From: Sphingomonas sp. LM7
Lineage (GTDB): Bacteria > Pseudomonadota > Alphaproteobacteria > Sphingomonadales > Sphingomonadaceae
NCBI RefSeq assembly: GCF_002002925.1
Contig: NZ_CP019511.1
Span: 3,813,001-3,877,000 of the forward strand
DNA length: 64,000 nucleotides
Direction: 5' to 3'
Positions 7,988 through 16,093 of this stretch are shown here, piece after piece. Position numbers and translations under genes: made by a program. The notes below the pieces were generated by a model. It did not search any database and was not told the DNA's origin. It was given only the letters and a program-made list of their open reading frames with translations. Each line of letters starts with the position of its first letter. Positions within the stretch are counted from its first letter, which is position 1.

Positions 7988-10971
7988 TTGAGCTCTGCCG
8001 GCGTTGCGGGGGCGGCGACCATCCGCACGGGAATGCCGCCCTTCACATTGCGCAGCGTCACCAGCTTGACCGCCTCGAGCGCATTGCCCGGCGCGCCGTC
8101 GCTGGTCACCGCGAGTGCGATGCTGTTGCGGCCGCGATGGTTGAGCACGCCCTCGGGGATCGGGAACACGCGCTGCGGGCCGACATGCGCGATGAACTGC
8201 CCCATGTTCCAGCCATTGACGAAGATCAGCACGCGATAGGCCACCTTCGAGCGCGGCGTGGTCGTGTCGCCGAAGGCGAGCCCGATCGTCGCATCCTGGC
8301 CCTTGGGCACGGCGAGGTCGAAGCCGGTGCGATACCAGCTCGTGCCTTCGCTCGCCTGCGCGGCGGGAAGCGAAGCCATCTTCCAGCCGCGATCGTTGAA
8401 CCCCGGCAGAGTCCAGCCGCGCCGCTCGCCATCGAGCCCGCCATTGTTGGGCACGCCGCGCACCGGATCGAACAGATCCTCGCTACGGCCGTTGATCTTC
8501 CACGCGATCGGGATCGCGAAGCTCGGGCCCGCGACGGGCTCGATCGATGCCGAGACCAGCCCGCGCGCTTCCTTGTGGAAGTCGTCGGCGTCCAAGTCCC
8601 AATTATGCCCGTTGTTGCGCACCATCACCGACAGCACATGCTCGCCGGGCGCGCGCGCCGTGTCGGGCAGCGTGAAGCTTGGCGCGCCCGTAGTAATAGG
8701 GCGCGGCAGCCCGGCGGGAATCTCGTCCTGCCCAATCAGCTTGCCGTCGAGGAACACCTGGACCATCCCCGAGCCGCCGGCGCCGTAGTGCAGCTTGAGC
8801 CGCTGCGCATCGGCCGAGCCGGAAAAGCGCCCACGATACCAGATATCGCCTTCGTGGAAGCCATAGGCGTCCATCAGCATGTTAGGCTGGCCATCGGCGC
8901 GCGCAGTGATGCTGGCATAGGCGCGGTTGTCGATCCTGGCCCAGTCGCGGTCGTTGAAATCGGGATCGGCCTCGGGCGAGCCGCCCGCGACGCGCCAGTC
9001 GGTGAGCACGGGGAGGGGGAAGCCGACCGGTGCCGCCAAGGGTGCGGTGGCGGTGACGCTGCCCGAATGGGTGCGCGTCGTCGCAACCTTGAGGCCGTTC
9101 CACGTCGCGCTGCGAGCGTCTGCCGGTGCCCAGATCTCGAGCGGAGTGGCTTCGCTTGTGTCGCCGGTGAGGGCGAGCACGCCCTTGGCGGTCTTGGCGC
9201 TGCGTACCAGCGCAGGGCCGCGGACGAGCACGTCACCGGTGCGCCAGAACTTTGCCCCTTCAGCCTCGTCGCCGATCAGCAGCAGCAAATCGGGGCGGCC
9301 GCCACCGCTGATCCGCACGCGGGTAAGCCCGCGATGCGCGTAGCGCAGCTTGAGGTCGCCCTTGGTGTCGAAGGTCGAAGTCGCGCCGCCTTCGAGCACG
9401 GTGACCTTGGGCTCGCTGGCGTAGCGCAGCACGGTCTCGCCGGCCTCGCCGGTGCGGCCGTAGATCAGTGCGACGTCGCGATTATCCTGCTTCAGGATCG
9501 TTTGCAGCTCGGACGTCGAATAGACGAGGCGCTGGCCACCCAGGTTCACACCGGCGACCAGCCACTTGGCGTCGAAGCCGTCGAGCTCGAGCGGCAGCGT
9601 ATAGTGGCCGTCGGGCAGGTCGGCAGTGACGGTGAAGCGGTCGCTGGTCTGGCCGTTCGAGGGCTTGTGCGTGACGAGCAGGAAGCGCGCGTCGGTCTCG
9701 GGCGACTTGTTGTGATAGACTTGGATGCGGTCCGACGAGATTTCGGGTCTGCCCGCCGGGATCATGCCGGCAAGATCGGGCACCGCGGCGATCAGTCCGC
9801 CGAGCTGCTTCAACTCCTCGGCCTTGGGGCGCACCTCGCGCGTCTCGGACAGCGCCGAGCCGTAATCATAGCTGGTGAACACCACCGGTGCCGGCAGCCA
9901 GCCCCAGCTCGTGCCGCCAAAGCCCATATAGAAGCTCTGGATCTGGATACCGTTGGCGAGGTTGGTGCCGTAGAACACCCGCTGGAAGCGCTTGCCGCGC
10001 TGGACCGCATTGCACTCGTATCCGCCGTTCGATCCCCAATAGTCGAACCAGCCGCCGCCGAACTCGGCAAGGAAGCCCGGCGTGTTGGGCGATGCCGAGG
10101 CACCGCCCCTGGCGCCGCCGGGGCCGTAATAACCCCAGTCGGGCGCTGCTGACCCGCGGGTGGGCTGGCCGTTCACCGTGCAGGTGCCGCCGGGATAGCC
10201 GTCGAACGCGTACATATGGTTGGGACCGGGGACGGTCTTCTCGACCTTGCTATCCTCCGGCACCCAATAGCCGTTGCGCCCCTGGTCGTTGTGGAAAATC
10301 GGCACGTTGATACCGTCCGCCAGCGCCTTGGCGAACAAATGATCCATGTAGCGGCGCTGTGCCGGGGTGGTCAGCGCCAGCTCGTTCTCGATCTGGTGCA
10401 GGATCACGTTGCCGCGATTGCCCTTGCCGTCGCCGTTGATCTGATGCTTGACGATGATCGCGTTGATCCTGGTCAGCCATTCGTCCGAGGCGGCAAGATA
10501 TTCGGGATCGTCGGTGCGGGCGCGGCCGCGCTGGTTGACCAGCCAGCCGGGGAAGCCGCCACGGGTCAGCTCGGCGTTTACGTATGGGCCGGCGCGGGTC
10601 ATCACCCACAGGCCTTCTTCCTCGGCCATCGTCAGCAGGCGGTCGATGTCGCGAATGCCGCTGAAATCGTAGACGCCCTTTTTCGGACTGTGGAAGCCCC
10701 AGTCGAAATACAGCGCGACGGTGTTGAACCCGCTCGCCTTCATTTTCTGGAGTATGTCACGCCACAGATCGGGCGAGGGCAGGCGGAAGGCGTGCATCTC
10801 GCTCGACCAGACGACGAGGCGCTTGCCGTCGATCATCAGCGAGCGCGCGTCGTAGGAGACCCGGCCGAAGCTCTTGACCGGTGCGTTGAAGTTGGCGGTC
10901 TGGCGGGCTTCCTGCGCAGCGGCGGGAACGGCGATCAGCGCCGAAGCGGCGAGGAGGGCTGCGCGGATCAT
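7984..10971 (-). CDS. GH35 beta-galactosidase
   Basis: This predicted 995-residue exported beta-galactosidase has a cleaved signal (residues 1-20, ending A-V-P-A-A-A-Q). The GH35 barrel follows: W-S-S-E-M-H-A-F-R near residue 58, W-G-F-H-S-P near 92, and I-E-N-E-L with the acid/base Glu197. F-L-A-E-F-G-G-G-W, near residue 305, carries the nucleophile. The long C-terminal part contains the beta-sandwich jelly rolls usual in this family. It starts at 10971, overlapping the rhaM stop by ATGA, so the open frame extending to 11058 is an artefact. Expected substrates are beta-galactosides from galactan or arabinogalactan. Confidence 0.93.
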   Translation of the reverse strand: MIRAALLAASALIAVPAAAQEARQTANFNAPVKSFGRVSYDARSLMIDGKRLVVWSSEMHAFRLPSPDLWRDILQKMKASGFNTVALYFDWGFHSPKKGVYDFSGIRDIDRLLTMAEEEGLWVMTRAGPYVNAELTRGGFPGWLVNQRGRARTDDPEYLAASDEWLTRINAIIVKHQINGDGKGNRGNVILHQIENELALTTPAQRRYMDHLFAKALADGINVPIFHNDQGRNGYWVPEDSKVEKTVPGPNHMYAFDGYPGGTCTVNGQPTRGSAAPDWGYYGPGGARGGASASPNTPGFLAEFGGGWFDYWGSNGGYECNAVQRGKRFQRVFYGTNLANGIQIQSFYMGFGGTSWGWLPAPVVFTSYDYGSALSETREVRPKAEELKQLGGLIAAVPDLAGMIPAGRPEISSDRIQVYHNKSPETDARFLLVTHKPSNGQTSDRFTVTADLPDGHYTLPLELDGFDAKWLVAGVNLGGQRLVYSTSELQTILKQDNRDVALIYGRTGEAGETVLRYASEPKVTVLEGGATSTFDTKGDLKLRYAHRGLTRVRISGGGRPDLLLLIGDEAEGAKFWRTGDVLVRGPALVRSAKTAKGVLALTGDTSEATPLEIWAPADARSATWNGLKVATTRTHSGSVTATAPLAAPVGFPLPVLTDWRVAGGSPEADPDFNDRDWARIDNRAYASITARADGQPNMLMDAYGFHEGDIWYRGRFSGSADAQRLKLHYGAGGSGMVQVFLDGKLIGQDEIPAGLPRPITTGAPSFTLPDTARAPGEHVLSVMVRNNGHNWDLDADDFHKEARGLVSASIEPVAGPSFAIPIAWKINGRSEDLFDPVRGVPNNGGLDGERRGWTLPGFNDRGWKMASLPAAQASEGTSWYRTGFDLAVPKGQDATIGLAFGDTTTPRSKVAYRVLIFVNGWNMGQFIAHVGPQRVFPIPEGVLNHRGRNSIALAVTSDGAPGNALEAVKLVTLRNVKGGIPVRMVAAPATPAELK

Positions 10972-11285
10972 GCGAGGTGGAACACCGGCTTGAGGGCCCA
11001 TTCCTTCGGCTTGTTGCCGGGTTCGACTTCCATCAGCGGCGCCATGTGATCCCACCATTTCTGCATTACCGGATGTCCCGGAAGCGCCTCACGCGTGTTG
11101 TCTTCGGTAAGCTTGAGCACCGCGAACAGCGACAGCGTCTCCTCGTCGAGGAAGATCGAATAGTCACGGACGCCACTGTCATGGAGCAGCTCGGCTAGCT
11201 CGGGCCAGATCGCGTCGTGGCGCGCCTTGTATTCGTCGACGACGCCGGGCTTCAGCTGCATCCTGAATGCGTGGGTGCTGGTCAT
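10968..11285 (-). CDS. rhaM: L-rhamnose mutarotase
   Basis: This 105-residue RhaM/YiiL-type ferredoxin-like protein interconverts the anomers of L-rhamnose. It matches the family from the start: F-R-M-Q-L-K-P-G, then E-Y-K-A-R-H-D-A-I-W-P-E-L, I-F-L-D-E-E, and M-Q-K-W-W-D-H-M-A-P-L-M-E near the end. No export signal is present, so it is cytoplasmic. It is the first gene of a six-gene operon of galactan and rhamnogalacturonan enzymes. GGAGAGGG precedes the ATG. Its place at the head of a galactan operon ties that operon to rhamnose use. Confidence 0.95.
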   Translation of the reverse strand: MTSTHAFRMQLKPGVVDEYKARHDAIWPELAELLHDSGVRDYSIFLDEETLSLFAVLKLTEDNTREALPGHPVMQKWWDHMAPLMEVEPGNKPKEWALKPVFHLA

Positions 11286-11313
11286 GCCCTCTCCTGGAAC
11301 CCATTATGTGGGA

Positions 11314-11324
11314 TTGTAATACAA
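11314..11324. promoter_or_regulatory. Palindrome TTGTAATACAA upstream of rhaM operon
   Basis: An 11-base inverted repeat (TTGTA, central base, TACAA) lies 29 bases before the rhaM start, in the only gap (11286-11353) that can hold the operon promoter. It is next to CCCATTATGTGGG, another short dyad (11301-11313). Both could be operator half-sites; the regulator is not identified. Confidence 0.4.
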
Positions 11325-11353
11325 CATTTGGATAGTCGAACCGCGGCGCGGCG

Positions 11354-12808
11354 TCAAACGGACTCGGGCCAATATTGCGCATCCGCGGCGCGCGCGGCAG
11401 CGTCGTCGAGCAGCACCGGTGGGCGACGATCGTCCCGTTCGCGTCGCAGCCGCAGCTTCTGCACGTCGAGCCCGATCACGTGCCGCGCCCAGAAGCCCCA
11501 GGCCGGCGTTGATCCGAACATGCTCGGTTCGGGATAGGCATCGGCGAGTTCGGGTGGAGTTGCGACCGGCTCGGACAGCCCGCCGCGGAAGGCGAGGTCG
11601 ATGTCGCGCAGCTGGACGCACTCGATCGGGTGCTCGGGCAGGCCGGCGAGGATCGCGGCGAAGCGCGGGTCGATGCCGGTGGCGGTTAGTCCGCGTATCT
11701 CGACATTGCGCATCGCCCCGGGCCGGGTGCCCTCGGGCCCGCGCAGCCGCGCGCCGAGGCGGAGAAAGAGCGGCGCGGTGGTGACATCGTCCATCGTGAT
11801 GTTCTCGGCGAGCACGCCCTCGATCGCTCCGCCGTCGACGGTCTCGAGCGCGAGCCCGCGGCTGCGCTCGAAGCGGCAATTGGCGATGCGGATGCGGCGG
11901 AAGTCGCCGTTACTCTCGGTGCCGATCTTGATACGTCCAGTGACGCGGTCGCGGTCGGGGGAGAGCTCCTGCGTGCGCTGGCGGGTGCCGTCGAGCATGG
12001 TGCCGAGATCGAAGCCGCTGACGGTGCAGTCGCGGATCGCGATGTCCTCGCAGTTGGAGCGTTTGCCGAGGCCGAGCGACGTCTTGAGCACGATCGCGTC
12101 GTCGTTGGGCGTGTTGACGCGGCAGCGCTCGACCCGCGCGTTGCGTACGCAATCGAGGTCGAGCCCGTCGCGGTTGGTGTCGATGCTCAGGTCGGTGATG
12201 TCGAGCCCGTCGACTTCGCTGGCGAGCAGCGCGAAATGCCCGCCCTTGAAGATGCTGAAGCCGTCGAGCCGGACGCGCTTGCAATGTGCCAGCGCGATCG
12301 CCTTGTTGCCCAGGCCCTGCATCGCTTCGCGCGAGCGTTCGAGCTTGCCGATATCGGCGGCGGGCATGGCCGCCATCGACAGCGGTCGCTCGCCCGCCTG
12401 CTTGCTCCATGGCGTGCCCGGGCCGTTGCGGGTGAGACCGAGCCCGAGGATCCGGCCCTTGCCGATGATCGCGATATCCTCGGCATGCTCGGCCCAGATC
12501 AGGCTGTTGTGCCAATGGCTGTGGCCGAAATCCTGGTACAACTGCGGACCGCGCGGCTCGGGCGGATCATAGGCGCCGAGCAGGCCCTTCTCGGCGGCGA
12601 TCAGCGTCGCGCCTTTATCGATCACCAGCGTGACGCGGCTCTTCAGTCGTAGCGAGAAACTGAGATAGTCGCCGGGCGGCAGGATCACCATGCCGCCGCC
12701 CGCAGCCTCGGCGGCGAGGATCGCGGCGTTGATCGCAGGGCTGTCGAGCGCGACACCGTCGCCCTTCGCGCCGAAATCGCGAACGTCGAAGGTCGCGCCG
12801 GTGCGCAT
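11354..12808 (-). CDS. GH28-family beta-helix hydrolase without signal peptide
   Basis: This 484-residue right-handed beta-helix protein begins F-D-V-R-D-F-G-A-K-G-D-G, the usual pectinase-helix entry. GH28-like active-site blocks follow: N-R-D-G-L-D-L-D, P-N-D-D-A-I-V-L-K, and I-G-T-E-S-N-G-D. The last replaces the common G-S/H-E loop. No signal peptide is visible, unlike the GH28 at 4264, so it may act inside the cell on imported rhamnogalacturonan oligomers. The start at 12808 overlaps the acetylesterase stop by one base. It is the last gene of the PL11-CE12-GH28 operon. The exact bond cleaved is unknown. Confidence 0.8.
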   Translation of the reverse strand: MRTGATFDVRDFGAKGDGVALDSPAINAAILAAEAAGGGMVILPPGDYLSFSLRLKSRVTLVIDKGATLIAAEKGLLGAYDPPEPRGPQLYQDFGHSHWHNSLIWAEHAEDIAIIGKGRILGLGLTRNGPGTPWSKQAGERPLSMAAMPAADIGKLERSREAMQGLGNKAIALAHCKRVRLDGFSIFKGGHFALLASEVDGLDITDLSIDTNRDGLDLDCVRNARVERCRVNTPNDDAIVLKTSLGLGKRSNCEDIAIRDCTVSGFDLGTMLDGTRQRTQELSPDRDRVTGRIKIGTESNGDFRRIRIANCRFERSRGLALETVDGGAIEGVLAENITMDDVTTAPLFLRLGARLRGPEGTRPGAMRNVEIRGLTATGIDPRFAAILAGLPEHPIECVQLRDIDLAFRGGLSEPVATPPELADAYPEPSMFGSTPAWGFWARHVIGLDVQKLRLRRERDDRRPPVLLDDAAARAADAQYWPESV

Positions 12809-14007
12809 CAGTTGCCGGCGGGCCGGACGTTGCTCTCGGCGAGGCTGGCGGCGATGGCGCCTTCGGTAAGGTCGGGGCTCGCCGCATCGAAGCTGCGCGC
12901 CGCGGGCTTCAGATGCTTCGCCAGCTCCGGCACCTGCGCCGCGATGTCCGCTGCCACGGCGCGGGCGAGGAACCATGCGCCGGGATTGTTGTGGTGCGTC
13001 CGGTCCTTGCCGCCGTCGTTGAACAGCTTCGAGGCCGCGTCCTCGCCCAGCGCCTCGTACAAGGCGACCGTGCGCTCCTGCAGATCGAGCAGCGGCACCT
13101 TGTCCTCGCGCGCAACCTTGCGCATGGCTTCGCCATATTCGGCGAGCGTCCGCTTGACCTTGCCGCCGTCATAGTTGCGGCGCTCGGGCGAGGTCACCAG
13201 CACCGGATGCGCGCCGCGACGCCGCGCCTCGGCGATATAGGTGCGCAGCCAGGCGGGGTAGGTGACCGTCGGATCGGCATAGGTCTGCGGCCAGTTCGCC
13301 TTCTGGTCGTTATGCCCGAACTGGATCAGCAGCCAGTCGCCCGGCTTCACCTGCGAGAGCAATTTGTCGAAGCGAAGCTCGGTGACGAACGACTTGAGCG
13401 TTTCGCCCGATTCCGCATGGTTGGCGATCGCCACGTCGGGGCCGAACAAAGCCGGCAGCATCTGCCCCCAGCTTGCCGCGGGCTCCGAGCGCTGGTCGGT
13501 CACGGTCGAATCGCCGGCGAGGAACACCGTCGGCACTTCGACCGGCTCGATGTCGATCGAGGCCACCCGCGGATCGCCGAGGAACTCGAGCGTCAACTTG
13601 TCGTCCCAGGTATAGCTGCCCGCCTCGCGGCTCTTGAGCTTCACTTGGCTGCCGCCCGGCGCATTGGCCGGCGGCGGGGCGAGCTGGGCATTGCGGACGT
13701 TCACGATGAAGCTTGCGGTGACGTACTGGCCGGGCCTGGTGGTGATGTCGCGCAGCATCAGCCGGCGCGATTCGGCCTTGACCGTCACGCGCCCGCCGAG
13801 CCCGACGGTCACCTTGTAATTGCCCTCGGGAACCGCGGCGGAGAACAGGAATTCCTTGCCGTGGCGCTCGGGTTCATAGCCGAAGCCGCCTTGCTCGTAC
13901 GGTTTGTCCGCCGCCACCGCGACGCGCCCGGTGGCGCGCTTGGGTGGCTCGAGATCGAAGCGCAGCACCGGTCCCGCCGTCGCCATCAGCATCGCAGCCA
14001 GCAGCAT
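12808..14007 (-). CDS. Rhamnogalacturonan acetylesterase (CE12, SGNH)
   Basis: This predicted esterase removes acetyl groups from rhamnogalacturonan so that the lyase and hydrolases can act. It has 399 residues. A short hydrophobic leader and a beta-sandwich domain (about residues 20-160) precede the SGNH domain. Motifs are F-L-A-G-D-S-T-V (nucleophile Ser), L-I-Q-F-G-H-N-D-Q-K (block III), and D-R-T-H-H-N-N-P-G-A (Asp/His of the triad), all typical of CE12. The gap to the PL11 stop is four bases. The leader is short, so whether it is periplasmic or cytoplasmic is not certain. Confidence 0.88.
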   Translation of the reverse strand: MLLAAMLMATAGPVLRFDLEPPKRATGRVAVAADKPYEQGGFGYEPERHGKEFLFSAAVPEGNYKVTVGLGGRVTVKAESRRLMLRDITTRPGQYVTASFIVNVRNAQLAPPPANAPGGSQVKLKSREAGSYTWDDKLTLEFLGDPRVASIDIEPVEVPTVFLAGDSTVTDQRSEPAASWGQMLPALFGPDVAIANHAESGETLKSFVTELRFDKLLSQVKPGDWLLIQFGHNDQKANWPQTYADPTVTYPAWLRTYIAEARRRGAHPVLVTSPERRNYDGGKVKRTLAEYGEAMRKVAREDKVPLLDLQERTVALYEALGEDAASKLFNDGGKDRTHHNNPGAWFLARAVAADIAAQVPELAKHLKPAARSFDAASPDLTEGAIAASLAESNVRPAGN

Positions 14008-14011
14008 CGCC

Positions 14012-15880
14012 TCACTTCGCTCCGAGGAAGTACGAGGTGTGCGGGGGCTGGTTGTATGCGGTGTTCTGCCATGCCACGCCGAGACGATAGACCGGATCGT
14101 GCATCAGCGTCACGATGCGTTCGCCGGTGGGGATGGGCGTCGTGTAGATGCGCAGCTCGGTGCCGTCGGCGCTCGGGACCACCAGCTCCTCGCGCCAGTC
14201 GCCGAGAATGTCGGCGGAGAGCGCCGGGTTCGCCTTGGTGCCATTGTTCGAGACTACGCCCGGCGGATCGAGCAGCAGTTTCTCGGTGCCGGTGGTCCAG
14301 TCCCATTTGGTGATCTTCTTGCCGTCGAGCAGCTCGCGCAGCCGATCGCCGTCCCACCAGATCGCGAAGTTCGCCGCGCGCGGATGTCCGCCGGGGATGA
14401 CGTTGCCCTTCACGTCATAGAGCTCGCGCGAATTGCTTGCCCAGGCCTCGGCGCCGGGATGGCGCGGATCGATGTCGATTGCGATGCCGCGCCCGGTATC
14501 CTTGTCGGCCGGGGTCGACCACAGGATCGCGCCGGTGCGCGCGTCGAGCATCGCGGCGCCGCGATTGCCGCTCATCCGCATATTCTCGTGCACCCCGAAC
14601 TTCTCGAGCCCGCGATGCGTGGGGTCGAGATCGGACAAGTGCATCGCGTCGCCATGGCCCAGGCCGGACGACCACAAACCCTTGCCATTGTCGTCGATCA
14701 CCATCGATCCGTAGAATACTTCGTCGCGGCCATCGCCATCGACATCGGCAACCGAGAGCTGATGGTTGCCCTGGCCACCGAACTTCTCGTTGCCCGGCGC
14801 CGCGCTGTCGAACAGCCAGCGCATGCTGAGCTTGCCGCCCCGATAATCCCAGGCGGCGACCGTCGAGCGGGCATAATAGCCGCGGCCGAAGACCAGGCTG
14901 GGCCTTCGCCCGTCGAGATAGGCGACGCCGGCGAGATAGCGTTCGGAGCGATTGCCATAGCCGTCGCCCCAGGTCGCCTTCATCTGCTCGTAGCTCGGAT
15001 TGTCGCCGCTCGGGTCTCGCGCCGGAGCATAGGGCGCGCTGGCGAGTGCGCGGCCGGTCGCGCCATCGAACACGGTCAGATATTCGGGGCCCATGAGGAC
15101 TCGGCCCTTGAGTTCGGAGACCTTCTTCCCGTCGGGTAGCACCTTGGCGCCGGTGCGGTCGTCTATGTCCACTTCGCCCTCGCGGCTGGTCCAGCTGCCG
15201 TGCGGATCACCGATCATCCGGTTGGTGCCGTCGACGCTGCCGTCAGCGGTCTTCATCGCGATCTCGGCCTTGCCGTCGCCATCGAGGTCATAGACCATGA
15301 ACTGCGTATAATGCGCGCCCGAGCGGATGTTGGGGCCGAGATTGATCCGCCACAGCTTCTTGCCTTCGAGCGTGTAGGCGTCGATCAGCGTCGCGCCAGT
15401 ATAGCCTGAGAACGCATTGTCCTTGGCGATCGAGGGATACCATTTGACGATCAGCTCATAGCGACCGTCGCCGTCGAGATCGCCGACCGAGGCGTCGTTC
15501 GCGGTGTAGCTGTAGGTTTCGCCATCGGAGGTGCGACCGTCGGCGGGCTTGTCGAGCGGGATGGGCAGATAGCCGCTCGCCCAGGCCGTCGTCCCGGCGC
15601 CACGCGCGGCGAGGGCGTAGCGCGACGTCGCCGTACCGGCGCGGTCGAGATAGCTCGTCGCCTGCCTGCCGCCGATCCGCGCAATCGCCTTGCCGTCGCG
15701 ATACAGCGTGAAGCGTGCGCGCTTCGCGTCGGTCGCGAGCAGCCGCCACGAGACATGGTTGCCACCGCCGGCCGCGGGCACCGCGACAAGGGCACGATCG
15801 AGCCGCTCGACTTGCCGCCCCGCGACGATCGGTGCCGCCTGCGCCGGAATCGCCGATGCGATGATGAGTGCCGTCAGCAT
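14012..15880 (-). CDS. PL11 rhamnogalacturonan endolyase
   Basis: This predicted lyase cleaves the rhamnose-galacturonic acid backbone of rhamnogalacturonan-I by beta-elimination, making the unsaturated ends used by GH105. The 622-residue protein has a short signal (M-L-T-A-L-I-I-A-S-A-I-P-A-Q-A). The N-terminal sandwich begins R-Q-V-E-R-L-D-R-A-L-V-A-V. A long eight-bladed propeller carries Ca-binding-like D-L-D-G-D-G-R and D-V-D-G-D-G-R-D-E repeats, as in YesW/YesX. The ATG is preceded by GGGGAGAGG. It is first in its operon, with its promoter in 15881-16006. Confidence 0.93.
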   Translation of the reverse strand: MLTALIIASAIPAQAAPIVAGRQVERLDRALVAVPAAGGGNHVSWRLLATDAKRARFTLYRDGKAIARIGGRQATSYLDRAGTATSRYALAARGAGTTAWASGYLPIPLDKPADGRTSDGETYSYTANDASVGDLDGDGRYELIVKWYPSIAKDNAFSGYTGATLIDAYTLEGKKLWRINLGPNIRSGAHYTQFMVYDLDGDGKAEIAMKTADGSVDGTNRMIGDPHGSWTSREGEVDIDDRTGAKVLPDGKKVSELKGRVLMGPEYLTVFDGATGRALASAPYAPARDPSGDNPSYEQMKATWGDGYGNRSERYLAGVAYLDGRRPSLVFGRGYYARSTVAAWDYRGGKLSMRWLFDSAAPGNEKFGGQGNHQLSVADVDGDGRDEVFYGSMVIDDNGKGLWSSGLGHGDAMHLSDLDPTHRGLEKFGVHENMRMSGNRGAAMLDARTGAILWSTPADKDTGRGIAIDIDPRHPGAEAWASNSRELYDVKGNVIPGGHPRAANFAIWWDGDRLRELLDGKKITKWDWTTGTEKLLLDPPGVVSNNGTKANPALSADILGDWREELVVPSADGTELRIYTTPIPTGERIVTLMHDPVYRLGVAWQNTAYNQPPHTSYFLGAK

Positions 15881-16006
15881 GAACCTCTCCCCGATTATTT
15901 TGCGGCGAAGCTGCGCCGGGCGCGAGCGGGAGTCAATATCGTCCCAACAAATGGCACGATGATTTACATTTCGGGATTGTGTCGTAGCGTACCCCGGACG
16001 CGAAAA

Positions 16007-16034
16007 CGGGCCGCAATCCGAGGATCGCGGCCCG
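16007..16034 (-). terminator. Intrinsic terminator after the first TonB receptor (distal)
   Basis: The stem CGGGCCGC / GCGGCCCG is followed, on the minus strand, by GTTTTCG. It is the second of two hairpins placed after the receptor stop and before the PL11 promoter region. Confidence 0.7.
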
Positions 16035-16056
16035 CTCAGCCCATTCCCGAAGAAGC

Positions 16057-16077
16057 GGGCCGCCGCGAGGGCGGCCC
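16057..16077 (-). terminator. Terminator-like hairpin after the first TonB receptor (proximal)
   Basis: An 8-bp stem GGGCCGCC / GGCGGCCC with a 5-base loop lies 17 bases past the receptor stop. On the minus strand it is followed by the weaker pyrimidine tract GCTTCTTC. Confidence 0.6.
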
Positions 16078-16093
16078 ACAGGGAGGCAAGGCT

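Noticed and set aside
7013..10152. Long plus-strand frames opposite GH53 and GH35
   Set aside because: Both minus-strand genes have catalytic motifs and overlapping starts; the plus-strand products have none.
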